A stretch of DNA of 64,000 bases. Origin: Microbacteriaceae bacterium X2B (GTDB lineage Bacteria > Actinomycetota > Actinomycetes > Actinomycetales > Microbacteriaceae). Location of the stretch: positions 20,538-84,537 of the forward strand of contig SCPB01000007.1 in the NCBI GenBank assembly GCA_005502445.1, read 5' to 3'. Shown piece by piece: positions 25,435 through 33,299 of this stretch. The notes beneath the pieces were generated by a model. The model worked only from the letters and a program-made list of their open reading frames with translations, was not told where the DNA came from and did no database searches. How positions within the stretch are numbered: position 1 is the stretch's first letter; the number at the start of each line of letters is the position of its first letter. The position numbers were made by a program, and so were the translations under genes.

Positions 25435-26115
25435 ATGCGCAAGATCACCGCTTTCGCCGGCCTCGGCCTCGCCGCGGCCCTCGTCCTCACCGGCTGCTCG
25501 GCTCCCGCCGAAGAGGCCGCCGAGGAGCCGCAGACCACCGAAGAGGCAGAGGCACCCGCCATCGACACCGTCAACAGCGACGGATCGAACCTCCGCGCTC
25601 AGCTGACGGCGATCCTCACCGACCACGTCTACCTCGCCGGGGCCGCGATCAACCAGGCGCTCGCCGACGGCGGGAACCTGACCACCGAGAAGGTCGGCGC
25701 CGCCGTGGCCGCGCTCGACGCGAACTCGGTCGAGATCGCCGCCCTCGTCGGCTCCGCCTATCCCGACGCCGAGCAGCCGTTCCTCGACTCGTGGCGCTCG
25801 CACATCCCGTTCTTCGTCAACTACACGGTTGCGAAGGCCACGGGCGACCAGGCCGGCGTCGACCAGGCGGTCTCCGACCTCGGCGGCTACGCCGTCTCGT
25901 TCGGTCAGCTCATCAACTCGGTCGTGCCCGAGCTGCCCGCTGAGGCTGTCCAGAGCGCGCTCGAGATGCACGCAGAGTCGCTGCTCGCGGCGATCGACGC
26001 CAACATCGCGGGTGACCCGGCCTACTTCGACCTCCTCAAGACGGCCGCGAGCCACATGCCGATGACCGCAGCGGCGCTCGCCGGTGGCATCGCCACCAAC
26101 CTCGAGCTGCAGTAG
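25435..26115 (+). CDS. Helical lipoprotein with repeated histidine motifs, unknown function
   Basis: The 226-residue protein has a lipobox (LVLTGC, Cys21), an acidic linker (residues 24-48) and a mainly helical domain. Four histidines sit at helix starts: DHVYLAG (His64), SHIPFF (His123), MHAESLL (His179) and SHMPM (His207). The segment after His123 (VNYTVAKATGD) resembles that after His179 (AAIDANIAGD), indicating an internal duplication. Similar proteins are, to my memory, found near copper proteins, and a cupredoxin gene is just upstream, so metal binding is plausible but inferred. AAGGAG (25422-25427) fixes the start. A strong terminator follows. Confidence 0.7.
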   Translation: MRKITAFAGLGLAAALVLTGCSAPAEEAAEEPQTTEEAEAPAIDTVNSDGSNLRAQLTAILTDHVYLAGAAINQALADGGNLTTEKVGAAVAALDANSVEIAALVGSAYPDAEQPFLDSWRSHIPFFVNYTVAKATGDQAGVDQAVSDLGGYAVSFGQLINSVVPELPAEAVQSALEMHAESLLAAIDANIAGDPAYFDLLKTAASHMPMTAAALAGGIATNLELQ

Positions 26116-26132
26116 AACCACCTGTTCCGCCG

Positions 26133-26168
26133 GCCGGCGGAGAGGACGAGACCGTCCTCTCCGCCGGC
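26133..26168 (+). terminator. 15-bp perfect hairpin terminator
   Basis: The arms 26133-26147 and 26154-26168 are perfect complements with a 6-nt loop GAGACC, followed by CTCTTCC. It lies 18 bp after the stop of the helical lipoprotein gene and should end the cupredoxin unit. Confidence 0.75.
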
Positions 26169-26196
26169 CTCTTCCGTATCGAGAAAGGTCAGCATC

Positions 26197-26658
26197 ATGC
26201 GCGCTCTCCGCATCGCCGCACTGGCGATCCTCGCCGCGTCGCTCCTCCTCAACGCCGTGATCCACTTCCGCCTCGCCGCCGCCTTCGACGGGGTTCCCGG
26301 AACGATCGCGAGTCAGGGCGACCTGTTCCGCGTGCAGGCCGCGCTGAACATCCTCGTCATCCCGGTCGTGGCCTTCGCGCGCCGCATCTGGGCCGACGCC
26401 GCGGCCATCGCGATCGCGCTCGGCGGTGCCGCCCTCATCGTCACCACCGCTCTCGTGCCGCTCGACCTCACCTGGGTCGGGCTCCCCTATCTCTTCGAGC
26501 CCGCCTACTACCCCGACAAGACGACCGCGCTCCTGGCGCAGCTCGTGGCGGCCGTCGCCGGCGGCGCGCTGCTCGTGCTCCGACGCCGTTCCGCGGGCGC
26601 ACCATCGCGCGCGGTCGGCGCGCGCGGCGCCGCGCCGACGGCGGACGGGTCGGCGTGA
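26197..26658 (+). CDS. Small integral membrane protein, unknown function
   Basis: The 153-residue protein has four predicted membrane segments (about residues 5-25, 48-62, 66-88 and 108-128) and a basic Ala/Arg-rich cytoplasmic tail. HFRLAAAFDGVP and PLDLTWVGLPYLFEPAYYPDK are the extramembrane loops; the second resembles loops in small copper- or sigma-associated actinobacterial membrane proteins, but I do not recognise a named family. GAGAAAGGTC precedes the ATG. It lies between the cupredoxin unit and the sigma factor gene and may belong to the same regulon. Confidence 0.72.
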   Translation: MRALRIAALAILAASLLLNAVIHFRLAAAFDGVPGTIASQGDLFRVQAALNILVIPVVAFARRIWADAAAIAIALGGAALIVTTALVPLDLTWVGLPYLFEPAYYPDKTTALLAQLVAAVAGGALLVLRRRSAGAPSRAVGARGAAPTADGSA

Positions 26659-26765
26659 TGACCGCCCTCCCGACGCTCGCTCCCGGCCGTCCCGAGCACG
26701 GCACGCGGGCCCGCGCGCGGCGAACTGCGCGTCACCATCAGCGACGACCTGGGATGCTGGTAGCC

Positions 26766-27353
26766 GTGAGTACCGATTCCGAGGCCGAGCGCGACGTGCC
26801 CGCCTCCCCCGACGTGGCGAACGCGCTCCTGCAGCGCGTGGCGGCCGGCGACCAGCGGGCATTCAGCGACCTCTATGACATCATCGCCGCGCGCATGCTC
26901 GGCCTCGTCCGTCATGTCCTGAAAGACCACTCCCAGTCGGAGGAGGTCGTGCAGGAGGTCATGCTCGAGGTGTGGCAAACCGCGGCGCGCTTCGATCCGA
27001 ATAAGGGGAAGGCGGTGACGTGGATGCTCACGATGGCTCACCGCAGAGCGATCGATCGGGTGCGCAGTGCGCAGTCGAGCCGCGATCGCGACACGAAGGT
27101 GGGCATCCGCGATCTCGACCGGGAATTCGACTCGGTCTCCGAGAGCGTCGAGATCCGAGTGGAGCACGAGCGAGTGGAGAAAGCCTTGTCCCGATTGACC
27201 GACCTGCAGCGTCAGGCGGTCGAGCTGGCGTACTACGGCGGTTACTCCCACAGCGAGGTCGCCGACATGCTGAGCGTGCCGATCGGCACGGTCAAGACAC
27301 GATTGCGCGACGGCATGATCCGCTTGCGCGAAGAGATGGGGGTGGCATCATGA
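26766..27353 (+). CDS. sigK: ECF sigma factor, SigK type
   Basis: The 195-residue protein has region 2 (FSDLYDIIAARMLGLVRHVL, then EEVVQEVMLEVWQTAARFD and GKAVTWMLTMAHRRAIDRVR) and region 4 (LTDLQRQAVELAYYGGYSHS, IGTVKTRLRDGMIRLR). It directs RNA polymerase to a small set of promoters and is held by the anti-sigma factor encoded next. The GTG at 26766 is chosen because a GATGCT box (26753-26758) lies 7 nt before it, the leaderless arrangement; longer starts at 26658 and 26754 exist but add arginine-rich sequence. It overlaps the rskA gene by ATGA. Confidence 0.88.
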   Translation: MSTDSEAERDVPASPDVANALLQRVAAGDQRAFSDLYDIIAARMLGLVRHVLKDHSQSEEVVQEVMLEVWQTAARFDPNKGKAVTWMLTMAHRRAIDRVRSAQSSRDRDTKVGIRDLDREFDSVSESVEIRVEHERVEKALSRLTDLQRQAVELAYYGGYSHSEVADMLSVPIGTVKTRLRDGMIRLREEMGVAS

Positions 27354-28135
27354 GCCGCTCTGAGCGCCCTGACGCTGACGAGTTCGACTACGACCGGTTC
27401 GGCGACGTCGCCGCCGAACTCGCTCTCGCCCTGCCTCCCGTCGAGCCCTCGGCCGAACTGAAGGCGCGGCTCATGGCCCGCGTCGCCGTGACGCCGCAGT
27501 TGCCGGCCGATCCCGTTCCGGGCGCGCCCGGAGCCGACGACGCCGCCCGATCCGAGATTGCGCCTGTGGGCCCGCTGTCGGTGGGTCCTGTGCCGGTGGC
27601 CGCCGCCCCCTCGGCTTCCGGGCAGGATGCTCGCGCCGACTCGTCCGCCGAGAATCGAGCTCGTGCGCGCTGGTTCGCCCGCCCCGCGGTGACGCTCACG
27701 GCGGCGGCCGCCGCGATCGCTCTGTTCTTCGGCGGCGTCGCGACGGCGAACCTCCTCGCCCCCCAGGATGACGCGGCGCAGCAGCTCGCCGCGATCGTCG
27801 CCGCGCCCGACGTGCAGACGGCCGCCGCGCCGGTCGCCGAGGGCGGCAGCGCGACGCTCGTGAGCTCGGCATCGCTCGGCCTCTCGGCGATGGTGTTCGA
27901 GGGTCTGCCCGAGCTCTCCGACGACGAGGCCTACGCCCTGTGGTACATCACCGACGGGACCCCGATCCCGGCCGGGCTGTTCTCGGTCGGCGGCGGCGAC
28001 GACGACGGCCGTGTCGTGCAGGTGCTCGAGGGCGCCTTCCATGCCGGAACGATCGTCGGCGTCACGATCGAGCCCCGCACGGGCAGCGCCACTCCGACGA
28101 CGGCGCCGATCGTCGCGATTCCGACCGAGGCGTAG
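27350..28135 (+). CDS. rskA: RskA-type membrane anti-sigma factor
   Basis: The 261-residue protein has a short N-terminal cytoplasmic part (VAAELALALPPVEPSAELKARLM, split by no cysteine), a Pro/Ala-rich linker, one membrane helix (AVTLTAAAAAIALFFGGVA, about residues 106-125) and an outer RskA domain with LPELSDDEAYALWYI. Proteolysis of such proteins frees the sigma factor. The N-terminus lacks the HxxxCxxC zinc motif and the usual ALDAL helix, so the sigma-binding domain is minimal. Its start codon overlaps the sigK stop. It converges with pstB, 8 bp apart. Confidence 0.85.
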   Translation: MSRSERPDADEFDYDRFGDVAAELALALPPVEPSAELKARLMARVAVTPQLPADPVPGAPGADDAARSEIAPVGPLSVGPVPVAAAPSASGQDARADSSAENRARARWFARPAVTLTAAAAAIALFFGGVATANLLAPQDDAAQQLAAIVAAPDVQTAAAPVAEGGSATLVSSASLGLSAMVFEGLPELSDDEAYALWYITDGTPIPAGLFSVGGGDDDGRVVQVLEGAFHAGTIVGVTIEPRTGSATPTTAPIVAIPTEA

Positions 28136-28143
28136 CGGAGGAC

Positions 28144-28923
28144 CTATCCGAACTTGCCCGAGACGTAGTCCTCGGTGGCCTGGACGCTCGGGTTCGAGAA
28201 GATGATGCGGGTGTCGTCGTACTCGATGAGCTTGCCCGGGTGGCCGGTGCCGGCGATGTTGAAGAAGGCCGTCTTGTCGCTCACGCGCGAGGCCTGCTGC
28301 ATGTTGTGCGTGACGATCACGATCGTGTAGTCGCGCTTGAGCTCTTCGATGAGGTCTTCGATCGCGAGCGTCGAGATGGGGTCGAGGGCCGAGCACGGCT
28401 CGTCCATGAGGATGACCTCGGGCTCGACGGCGATCGCACGGGCGATGCAGAGCCTCTGCTGCTGACCGCCCGAGAGCCCGGAGCCGGGTCGGTCGAGGCG
28501 ATCCTTGACCTCGTTCCACAGGTTCGCACCCTGCAGCGACTGCTCGACGAGATCGTCGGCATCGCTCTTGGAGATGCGGCGGTTGTTGAGCTTCACGCCT
28601 GCGAGCACGTTGTCCCGGATCGACATCGTCGGGAAGGGGTTGGGCCGCTGGAAGACCATGCCGACCTGTCGTCGCACGAGCACGGGGTCGACGCCGGGGC
28701 CGTAGAGGTCGTTGCCGTCGACGAGAACCTCGCCTTCGACGTAGGCGCCGGGGATCACCTCGTGCATGCGATTGAGCGTGCGGATGAACGTGGACTTGCC
28801 GCAGCCCGATGGGCCGATGAAGGCGGTCACGCTGCGGGGCTCGATGACCATGCTGACGCCCTCGACGGCCTTGAACTTGCCGTAGTAGACGTTGAGGTCG
28901 TTGACTTCGATGCGCTTGGACAC
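28144..28923 (-). CDS. pstB: Phosphate ABC transporter ATPase PstB
   Basis: The 259-residue ATPase has Walker [10 protein letters not shown], the PstB-specific [14 protein letters not shown], signature [15 protein letters not shown], Walker [14 protein letters not shown] and switch histidine [10 protein letters not shown]. It energises phosphate import through PstCA. The GTG start at 28923 gives the standard N-terminus [15 protein letters not shown]. It is the last gene of pstSCAB. In this genome phoU is not adjacent but lies beside senX3-regX3 at 44979-45632. Confidence 0.96.
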   Translation of the reverse strand: MSKRIEVNDLNVYYGKFKAVEGVSMVIEPRSVTAFIGPSGCGKSTFIRTLNRMHEVIPGAYVEGEVLVDGNDLYGPGVDPVLVRRQVGMVFQRPNPFPTMSIRDNVLAGVKLNNRRISKSDADDLVEQSLQGANLWNEVKDRLDRPGSGLSGGQQQRLCIARAIAVEPEVILMDEPCSALDPISTLAIEDLIEELKRDYTIVIVTHNMQQASRVSDKTAFFNIAGTGHPGKLIEYDDTRIIFSNPSVQATEDYVSGKFG

Positions 28924-28954
28924 GGTGTGCGGGTTTCCTATCCGGTGGTGCGGC

Positions 28955-30049
28955 TCAGCGGCCGAGCTTCGGGGCGAACTGGCGGGCGACGAGGCGGGCG
29001 ATGAGGTTGAGCAGCATGACGATGAGGATCAGCGTGAGCGCGCCGGCCCAGGCGCGGTCGAGGTAGGACTGCGCATCGGTGCCCTGCGCCACGTAGGAGC
29101 TGTAGACGAAGACGGGCAGGCTCTGCATGCGACCTTCGGTGAGGTCGTAGTTCAGGTTCTGGGTGAAGCCTGCTGCGACGAGCAGTGGGGCTGTCTCGCC
29201 GATGACGCGAGCGATGGCGAGCATGACTCCCGTCGTGATGCCCGCGATCGAGGTCGGCAGTACCACGTTCACGATCGTGAGCCACTTGGGTACGCCGAGC
29301 GCTAGAGAGGCCTCGCGCAGCTCGTTGGGCACGAGTCGGAGCATCTCTTCGCTCGAGCGGACGACGACGGGCACCATGAGCACGGTGAGCGCGATCGCCC
29401 CCGCGATCCCGAGGCGCTCACCGGGTCCGAACAAGGCAGTGAAGACCGCGTAGGCGAACAGGCCGGCAACGATGGAGGGGATGCCGGTCATGACGTCGAC
29501 GAAGAACGTGATCGCCCGAGCGAGCCGACCGGTGCCGTATTCGACGAGGTAGATCGCGGCGAGCAGACCGATCGGCACCGAGATGACTGTCGCGGTGCCC
29601 GTCATCAGCAGGGTTCCGACGATCGCGTGGATGGCGCCGCCGCCCTCGCCCACGACGTTGCGCATCGAGTAGGTGAAGAACTCGATGTCGAATCTGTTGG
29701 TGCCGTTCGAGACGACCGTGAATACGAGCGAGATGAGAGGGAGGAGCGCGATCACGAACGCCAGGACGACCAGACTCGTGACGAGTCTGTTGGTGGCCTG
29801 GCGAGAGCCCTCCACGAGCCGCGAGATGAGCACGATGACGATGGTCGAGGCCAGAAAACCGAAGAACACCGTGCCGATGATGCTGAACGTCTCGCCCGTC
29901 GCGGCCGCGATGAGGCCGAAGACCGCCGCCACCGCACCGAGCGATGCGCCGAGGATGACCCAGGGCGACCACGCCGGCAGACTGCCGCTGGCGAAGGCGT
30001 TGGTGGTATCCCGCGATGTCGCCGCGCGGCGGTCGGTCGCAGCGGTCAT
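28955..30049 (-). CDS. pstA: Phosphate ABC transporter permease PstA
   Basis: The 364-residue permease has a longer N-terminus with two or three extra membrane segments (about residues 28-100), then the six-segment PstA core. The EAA-type loop is [21 protein letters not shown] and [15 protein letters not shown] precedes it. It forms the phosphate channel with PstC. Its ATG overlaps the pstC stop codon (ATGA), so the two permeases are co-translated. Confidence 0.95.
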   Translation of the reverse strand: MTAATDRRAATSRDTTNAFASGSLPAWSPWVILGASLGAVAAVFGLIAAATGETFSIIGTVFFGFLASTIVIVLISRLVEGSRQATNRLVTSLVVLAFVIALLPLISLVFTVVSNGTNRFDIEFFTYSMRNVVGEGGGAIHAIVGTLLMTGTATVISVPIGLLAAIYLVEYGTGRLARAITFFVDVMTGIPSIVAGLFAYAVFTALFGPGERLGIAGAIALTVLMVPVVVRSSEEMLRLVPNELREASLALGVPKWLTIVNVVLPTSIAGITTGVMLAIARVIGETAPLLVAAGFTQNLNYDLTEGRMQSLPVFVYSSYVAQGTDAQSYLDRAWAGALTLILIVMLLNLIARLVARQFAPKLGR

Positions 30050-30996
30050 CAGTTGGCTCCCGAGAAGTCTTTGCGGCGATTGATGATGAACCGCGCGAGC
30101 ATGTTCACGAGCAGGGTGATGACGAAGAGCATGAGGCCGGTCGCGATGAGGACGTTCACATTGAGCCCGTAGGCCTCGGGGAAGCTCAGTGCGATGTTCG
30201 CCGCGATCGTCGACGGGTTCTGCGAGCTGATGAGGTTGAAGGTCACGGCGCCCGAGGCCGACAGCACCATGGCCACGGCCATCGTCTCGCCGAGCGCTCG
30301 GCCCAGGCCGAGCATCGCACCCGAGATGATGCCGGCCCGGCCGAAGGGCAGCACGGCGACCCGGATCATCTCCCAGCGCGTCGCCCCGAGTGCGAGGGCC
30401 GCCTCCTCGTGCAGAACGGGCGTCTGCAGGAAGACCTCACGGCAGATCGCGGTGATGATCGGGAGGATCATGACGGCGAGCACGACGCCCGCGGTGAGGA
30501 TGGTGCGCCCGGTTCCGGAGGCAGGCCCCTCGAAGAGCGGAATCCAGGAGAGGTTCTTCTCGAGCCAGGAGTAGGCGGGTTGCACCGCAGGGGCGAGCAC
30601 GTTTCCGCCCCACAGGCCGAAGACGACGCTGGGGACGGCGGCGAGCAGGTCGATGATGTAGCCGAGCCCTGCGGCGACTCGACGCGGGGCGTAGTGCGAG
30701 ATGAACAGCGCGATGCCGATCGCGAGGGGTGTCGCGAGCACGAGGGCGATCACGGCGGCCCACAGCGTTCCGAAGACGAGCGGGAAGGCGTAGCTGAAGA
30801 AGTCGGTCCCGCGCAGGATCGTGATGTCTTCAGCGGGGGTCGTGATCGCCGGGATCGACTGGATGATCAGGAATGCGGCGATCGCGGCGAGCGCGATGAG
30901 GATGAGGGTGCCGGCCGAGAGCGCGCTTCCCGAGAAGATGCGGTCGCCCGGTCGCAGTTTCGGCTTCGGGATCGATTGCACGGTCTCAGTGCTCAT
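30049..30996 (-). CDS. pstC: Phosphate ABC transporter permease PstC
   Basis: The 315-residue permease has six membrane segments and the loop EEAALALGATRWEMIRVAVL that contacts PstB; LGLGRALGETMAVAMVL is the PstC signature. The ATG at 30996 is preceded by GAGGACCC; an in-frame extension to 31080 crosses the intergenic hairpin and is rejected. It is preceded by the hairpin at 31041-31089 that separates it from pstS. Confidence 0.95.
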   Translation of the reverse strand: MSTETVQSIPKPKLRPGDRIFSGSALSAGTLILIALAAIAAFLIIQSIPAITTPAEDITILRGTDFFSYAFPLVFGTLWAAVIALVLATPLAIGIALFISHYAPRRVAAGLGYIIDLLAAVPSVVFGLWGGNVLAPAVQPAYSWLEKNLSWIPLFEGPASGTGRTILTAGVVLAVMILPIITAICREVFLQTPVLHEEAALALGATRWEMIRVAVLPFGRAGIISGAMLGLGRALGETMAVAMVLSASGAVTFNLISSQNPSTIAANIALSFPEAYGLNVNVLIATGLMLFVITLLVNMLARFIINRRKDFSGAN

Positions 30997-31040
30997 CGGG
31001 AAGGGTCCTCGTCTCGGGTTCGGCGATACTGCCACATGCA

Positions 31041-31089
31041 GTCTGCCCGGTGCCCCCCCTGCCGACAAAGCGGGGCGCACCGGGCAGAC
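31041..31089 (-). terminator. Hairpin between pstS and pstC
   Basis: GTCTGCCCGGTG (31041-31052) pairs perfectly with CACCGGGCAGAC (31078-31089), and an inner run of C pairs with GGGG. No T-run follows on the coding strand. It is placed 11 bp after pstS and probably makes pstS mRNA more abundant or more stable than pstCAB mRNA, as PstS is needed in excess. Confidence 0.65.
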
Positions 31090-31099
31090 GGTGGATCAA

Positions 31100-32191
31100 C
31101 TACTTGATGGCCTCGATGGCGGCCGAAGCCTTCTCGAAGAGGTCGTTCGAGATCGGCGCAGAGCCGGCGGCCTCAGCCGCGACCTGCTGGCCCTCCTCGC
31201 TGATGATGTACGAGAGGTACGCCTTGACGAGCTCGACGCTGTCGGACTCGGCGTACTCGTTGCACGCGATCAGGTAGCTGACGAGCACGATCGGGTAGGC
31301 CGCCGAATCGGGGGTGCGGTCGAGCTCGATCGCGAGGTCACCCTCGCCACGGCCCTCCACGAGGGGCGAGGCGTCGACGATCGCCGCAGCGGCCTCGGGC
31401 GAGAACGGGATGAACTCGTCGCCGACCTGCACCGCGACCGTGCCGAACTCGGCCGAGCGCGAGGCGTCCACGTAGCCGATGGTGCCGGTGCCGTTGGCCA
31501 CGGCGTCGACGACGCCCGAGGTCTGCGCAGCAGCTTCGCCGCCGTCGACCGGCCAGTCACCCGAGACCTCGTAGGTCCACACCTCGGGTGCAGCGGCAGC
31601 GAGGTAGTCGACGAAGTTCTCGGTCGTGCCCGACTCATCCGAGCGGTGCACCGCGGTGATCGGCAGGTCGGGAAGCTCCACGCCCTCGTTCGTCGCTGCG
31701 ATGGCCGGGTCGTTCCAGTTGGTGATCTGGCCCGCGAAGATGCCCGCGATCGTGGCGGCGTCCATGTTCAGCGTGTCGATGCCCTCGAGGTTGAAGACGA
31801 CCGCGATGGGCGAGATGTAGGCGGGGATCTCGACGATGCCCGTGCCGGGAACACAGGCCCCGAAGGCGTCTTCTGCGATCTCCTCGTCCTTGAACGCGCG
31901 GTCGGACCCGGCGAACTGGCTGCCGCCGGCGATGAAGGTGTCGCGGCCGCCGCCCGAGCCGATCGGGTCGTACTCGACGGTCACACCGGGGTTGGCGCTC
32001 TGGAAGCCGGCGACCCAGGCCTCCTGGGCCGACTGCTGCGACGACGCACCGGCGCCGACGAGGGTGCCCTCGAGCGTCGAGGTGGTCTCGTCCGGTGCCT
32101 CGCCGGTCGGCTCGTTGGCGGCGCAGCCGCTCAGCACGATGGCGCCGGCGGCGATGATGGCGGCGAAGCCGCTTGCACGCGTGATGTTCAC
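31100..32191 (-). CDS. pstS: Phosphate-binding lipoprotein PstS
   Basis: The 363-residue lipoprotein has a signal peptide ending GAIVLSGCAAN (Cys near residue 23). Phosphate-binding motifs are LVGAGASSQQSAQEAW, PIGSGGGRDTF and HRSDESGTTENF, all typical of PstS. It captures phosphate outside the membrane. Translation starts at GTG 32191. A triple 11-bp PHO box lies 100 bp upstream, so the gene is very likely induced under phosphate limitation by the SenX3/RegX3 system encoded in this window. Confidence 0.96.
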   Translation of the reverse strand: MNITRASGFAAIIAAGAIVLSGCAANEPTGEAPDETTSTLEGTLVGAGASSQQSAQEAWVAGFQSANPGVTVEYDPIGSGGGRDTFIAGGSQFAGSDRAFKDEEIAEDAFGACVPGTGIVEIPAYISPIAVVFNLEGIDTLNMDAATIAGIFAGQITNWNDPAIAATNEGVELPDLPITAVHRSDESGTTENFVDYLAAAAPEVWTYEVSGDWPVDGGEAAAQTSGVVDAVANGTGTIGYVDASRSAEFGTVAVQVGDEFIPFSPEAAAAIVDASPLVEGRGEGDLAIELDRTPDSAAYPIVLVSYLIACNEYAESDSVELVKAYLSYIISEEGQQVAAEAAGSAPISNDLFEKASAAIEAIK

Positions 32192-32291
32192 TGTGTTCCC
32201 TTCGGGGATCGGTGACAGGGGTGTGCGCGGCGCAAGGGGGCCGCACGGTATCCGACGCTACGAAGCGCGAGTGTCCACCTCGGCCCGTAAT

Positions 32292-32320
32292 GGTGAACGC
32301 GAGATTAACGAGAGGCGAAC
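32292..32320 (-). promoter_or_regulatory. PHO box of the pst operon (three 11-bp direct repeats)
   Basis: On the minus (coding) strand the units are GTTCGCC, GTTAATC and GTTCACC, each followed by 4 bp, with starts exactly 11 bp apart (plus-strand 32314, 32303 and 32292). The third unit is the perfect actinobacterial PHO-box core GTTCACC. The element ends about 100 bp before the pstS start codon. It is the expected binding site of a PhoB/RegX3-type response regulator. Confidence 0.8.
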
Positions 32321-32339
32321 GTCGACGGCCGCCGACCTC

Positions 32340-33299
32340 TCAGACGGCCGGCCGATGCGTCTCGACGGCGACGAGCCACGGCCTCTCGCTCTCGAGCGCG
32401 AAGTGCAGCACCGAGTACTCGCCGGTGCCGAGCGCCGCGCTGCGGCGCAGGCTCGCGTCGGCGGTCGCGCCGCCGAGCGAGGCAGCGGCGCCGATGATCT
32501 GGGGGATGACCGGGCCGTGCGAGCACAGCACGACCGACTGGCGCCGAGCGACGCGCTTGGCGACGGCCGCTCGCACACGCTCGCCGCTGCCGTCGTAGGC
32601 ATCTTGACTGAGTGTCGTGGATGCCTTGACGTCGAGCCCGGTGAGGGCCGCGGTCGGGCCGATCGTCGACAGGCAGCGCACCGCCGTCGACGACACGAGC
32701 CGTTCGGGGCCGTAGGCGGCGATGCCCCCCGCGACCGAGAGGGCCTGCTCGATGCCGCGGTGCAGCAGCGGTCGCGTGTGGTCGGGGCCGTCCCACTGCT
32801 CGTAGGCCATGGCCTTGCCGTGACGCAGCACGATCACCGCGAAGGTGCGGGCGTGGCCGGCTTCCACCTGCGCGGCGAAGCGGTCGAGCACGTCGGCGTC
32901 GTGCTCGTAGGTCAATCGCTTGACGGCCTTGGCGATCGGCACCCACTCGAGGGCGAAGATCTCGCCGTTGGCCTCGTAGGTGTGGCGCTCGGCGGCGCCG
33001 GGGTCCACTTCGGCCGACCAGTAGTGCACGACCTTCTCGCGACCGTTCGGCAGCGCGTACTCGACGGTGCCGAGCGGGGCGCCGAGCTCGACGTCGAATC
33101 CGGTCTCCTCCGCGATCTCGCGCACGGCGGTGTGCGGCAGCGTCTCACCGGGGTCGACCTTGCCCTTCGGGATCGTCACGTCCCTGTGCTGCGTGCGGTG
33201 CACGAGCAGCACGCGCACTCGGCCGTCGACGAGCTTCCAGACCACGGCGCCGGCCGCGACGACGGCCGACTGCTCCGTGCCCGTCATCCCCGACGTCAT
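32340..33299 (-). CDS. MutT1-like Nudix hydrolase with histidine-phosphatase domain
   Basis: The 319-residue protein is a fusion. Residues about 10-150 form a Nudix domain with the box [20 protein letters not shown] (GX5EX7REUXEEXGU). Residues about 160-319 form a SixA-like histidine phosphatase domain with IVLRHGKAM and [10 protein letters not shown]. Mycobacterial MutT1, encoded next to ppk, has the same architecture and removes 8-oxo-dGTP and diadenosine polyphosphates. The ATG at 33299 overlaps the ppk stop codon, so both are co-translated. A second start at 33287 is possible. The pst PHO box lies just beyond its 3' end. Confidence 0.92.
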   Translation of the reverse strand: MTSGMTGTEQSAVVAAGAVVWKLVDGRVRVLLVHRTQHRDVTIPKGKVDPGETLPHTAVREIAEETGFDVELGAPLGTVEYALPNGREKVVHYWSAEVDPGAAERHTYEANGEIFALEWVPIAKAVKRLTYEHDADVLDRFAAQVEAGHARTFAVIVLRHGKAMAYEQWDGPDHTRPLLHRGIEQALSVAGGIAAYGPERLVSSTAVRCLSTIGPTAALTGLDVKASTTLSQDAYDGSGERVRAAVAKRVARRQSVVLCSHGPVIPQIIGAAASLGGATADASLRRSAALGTGEYSVLHFALESERPWLVAVETHRPAV

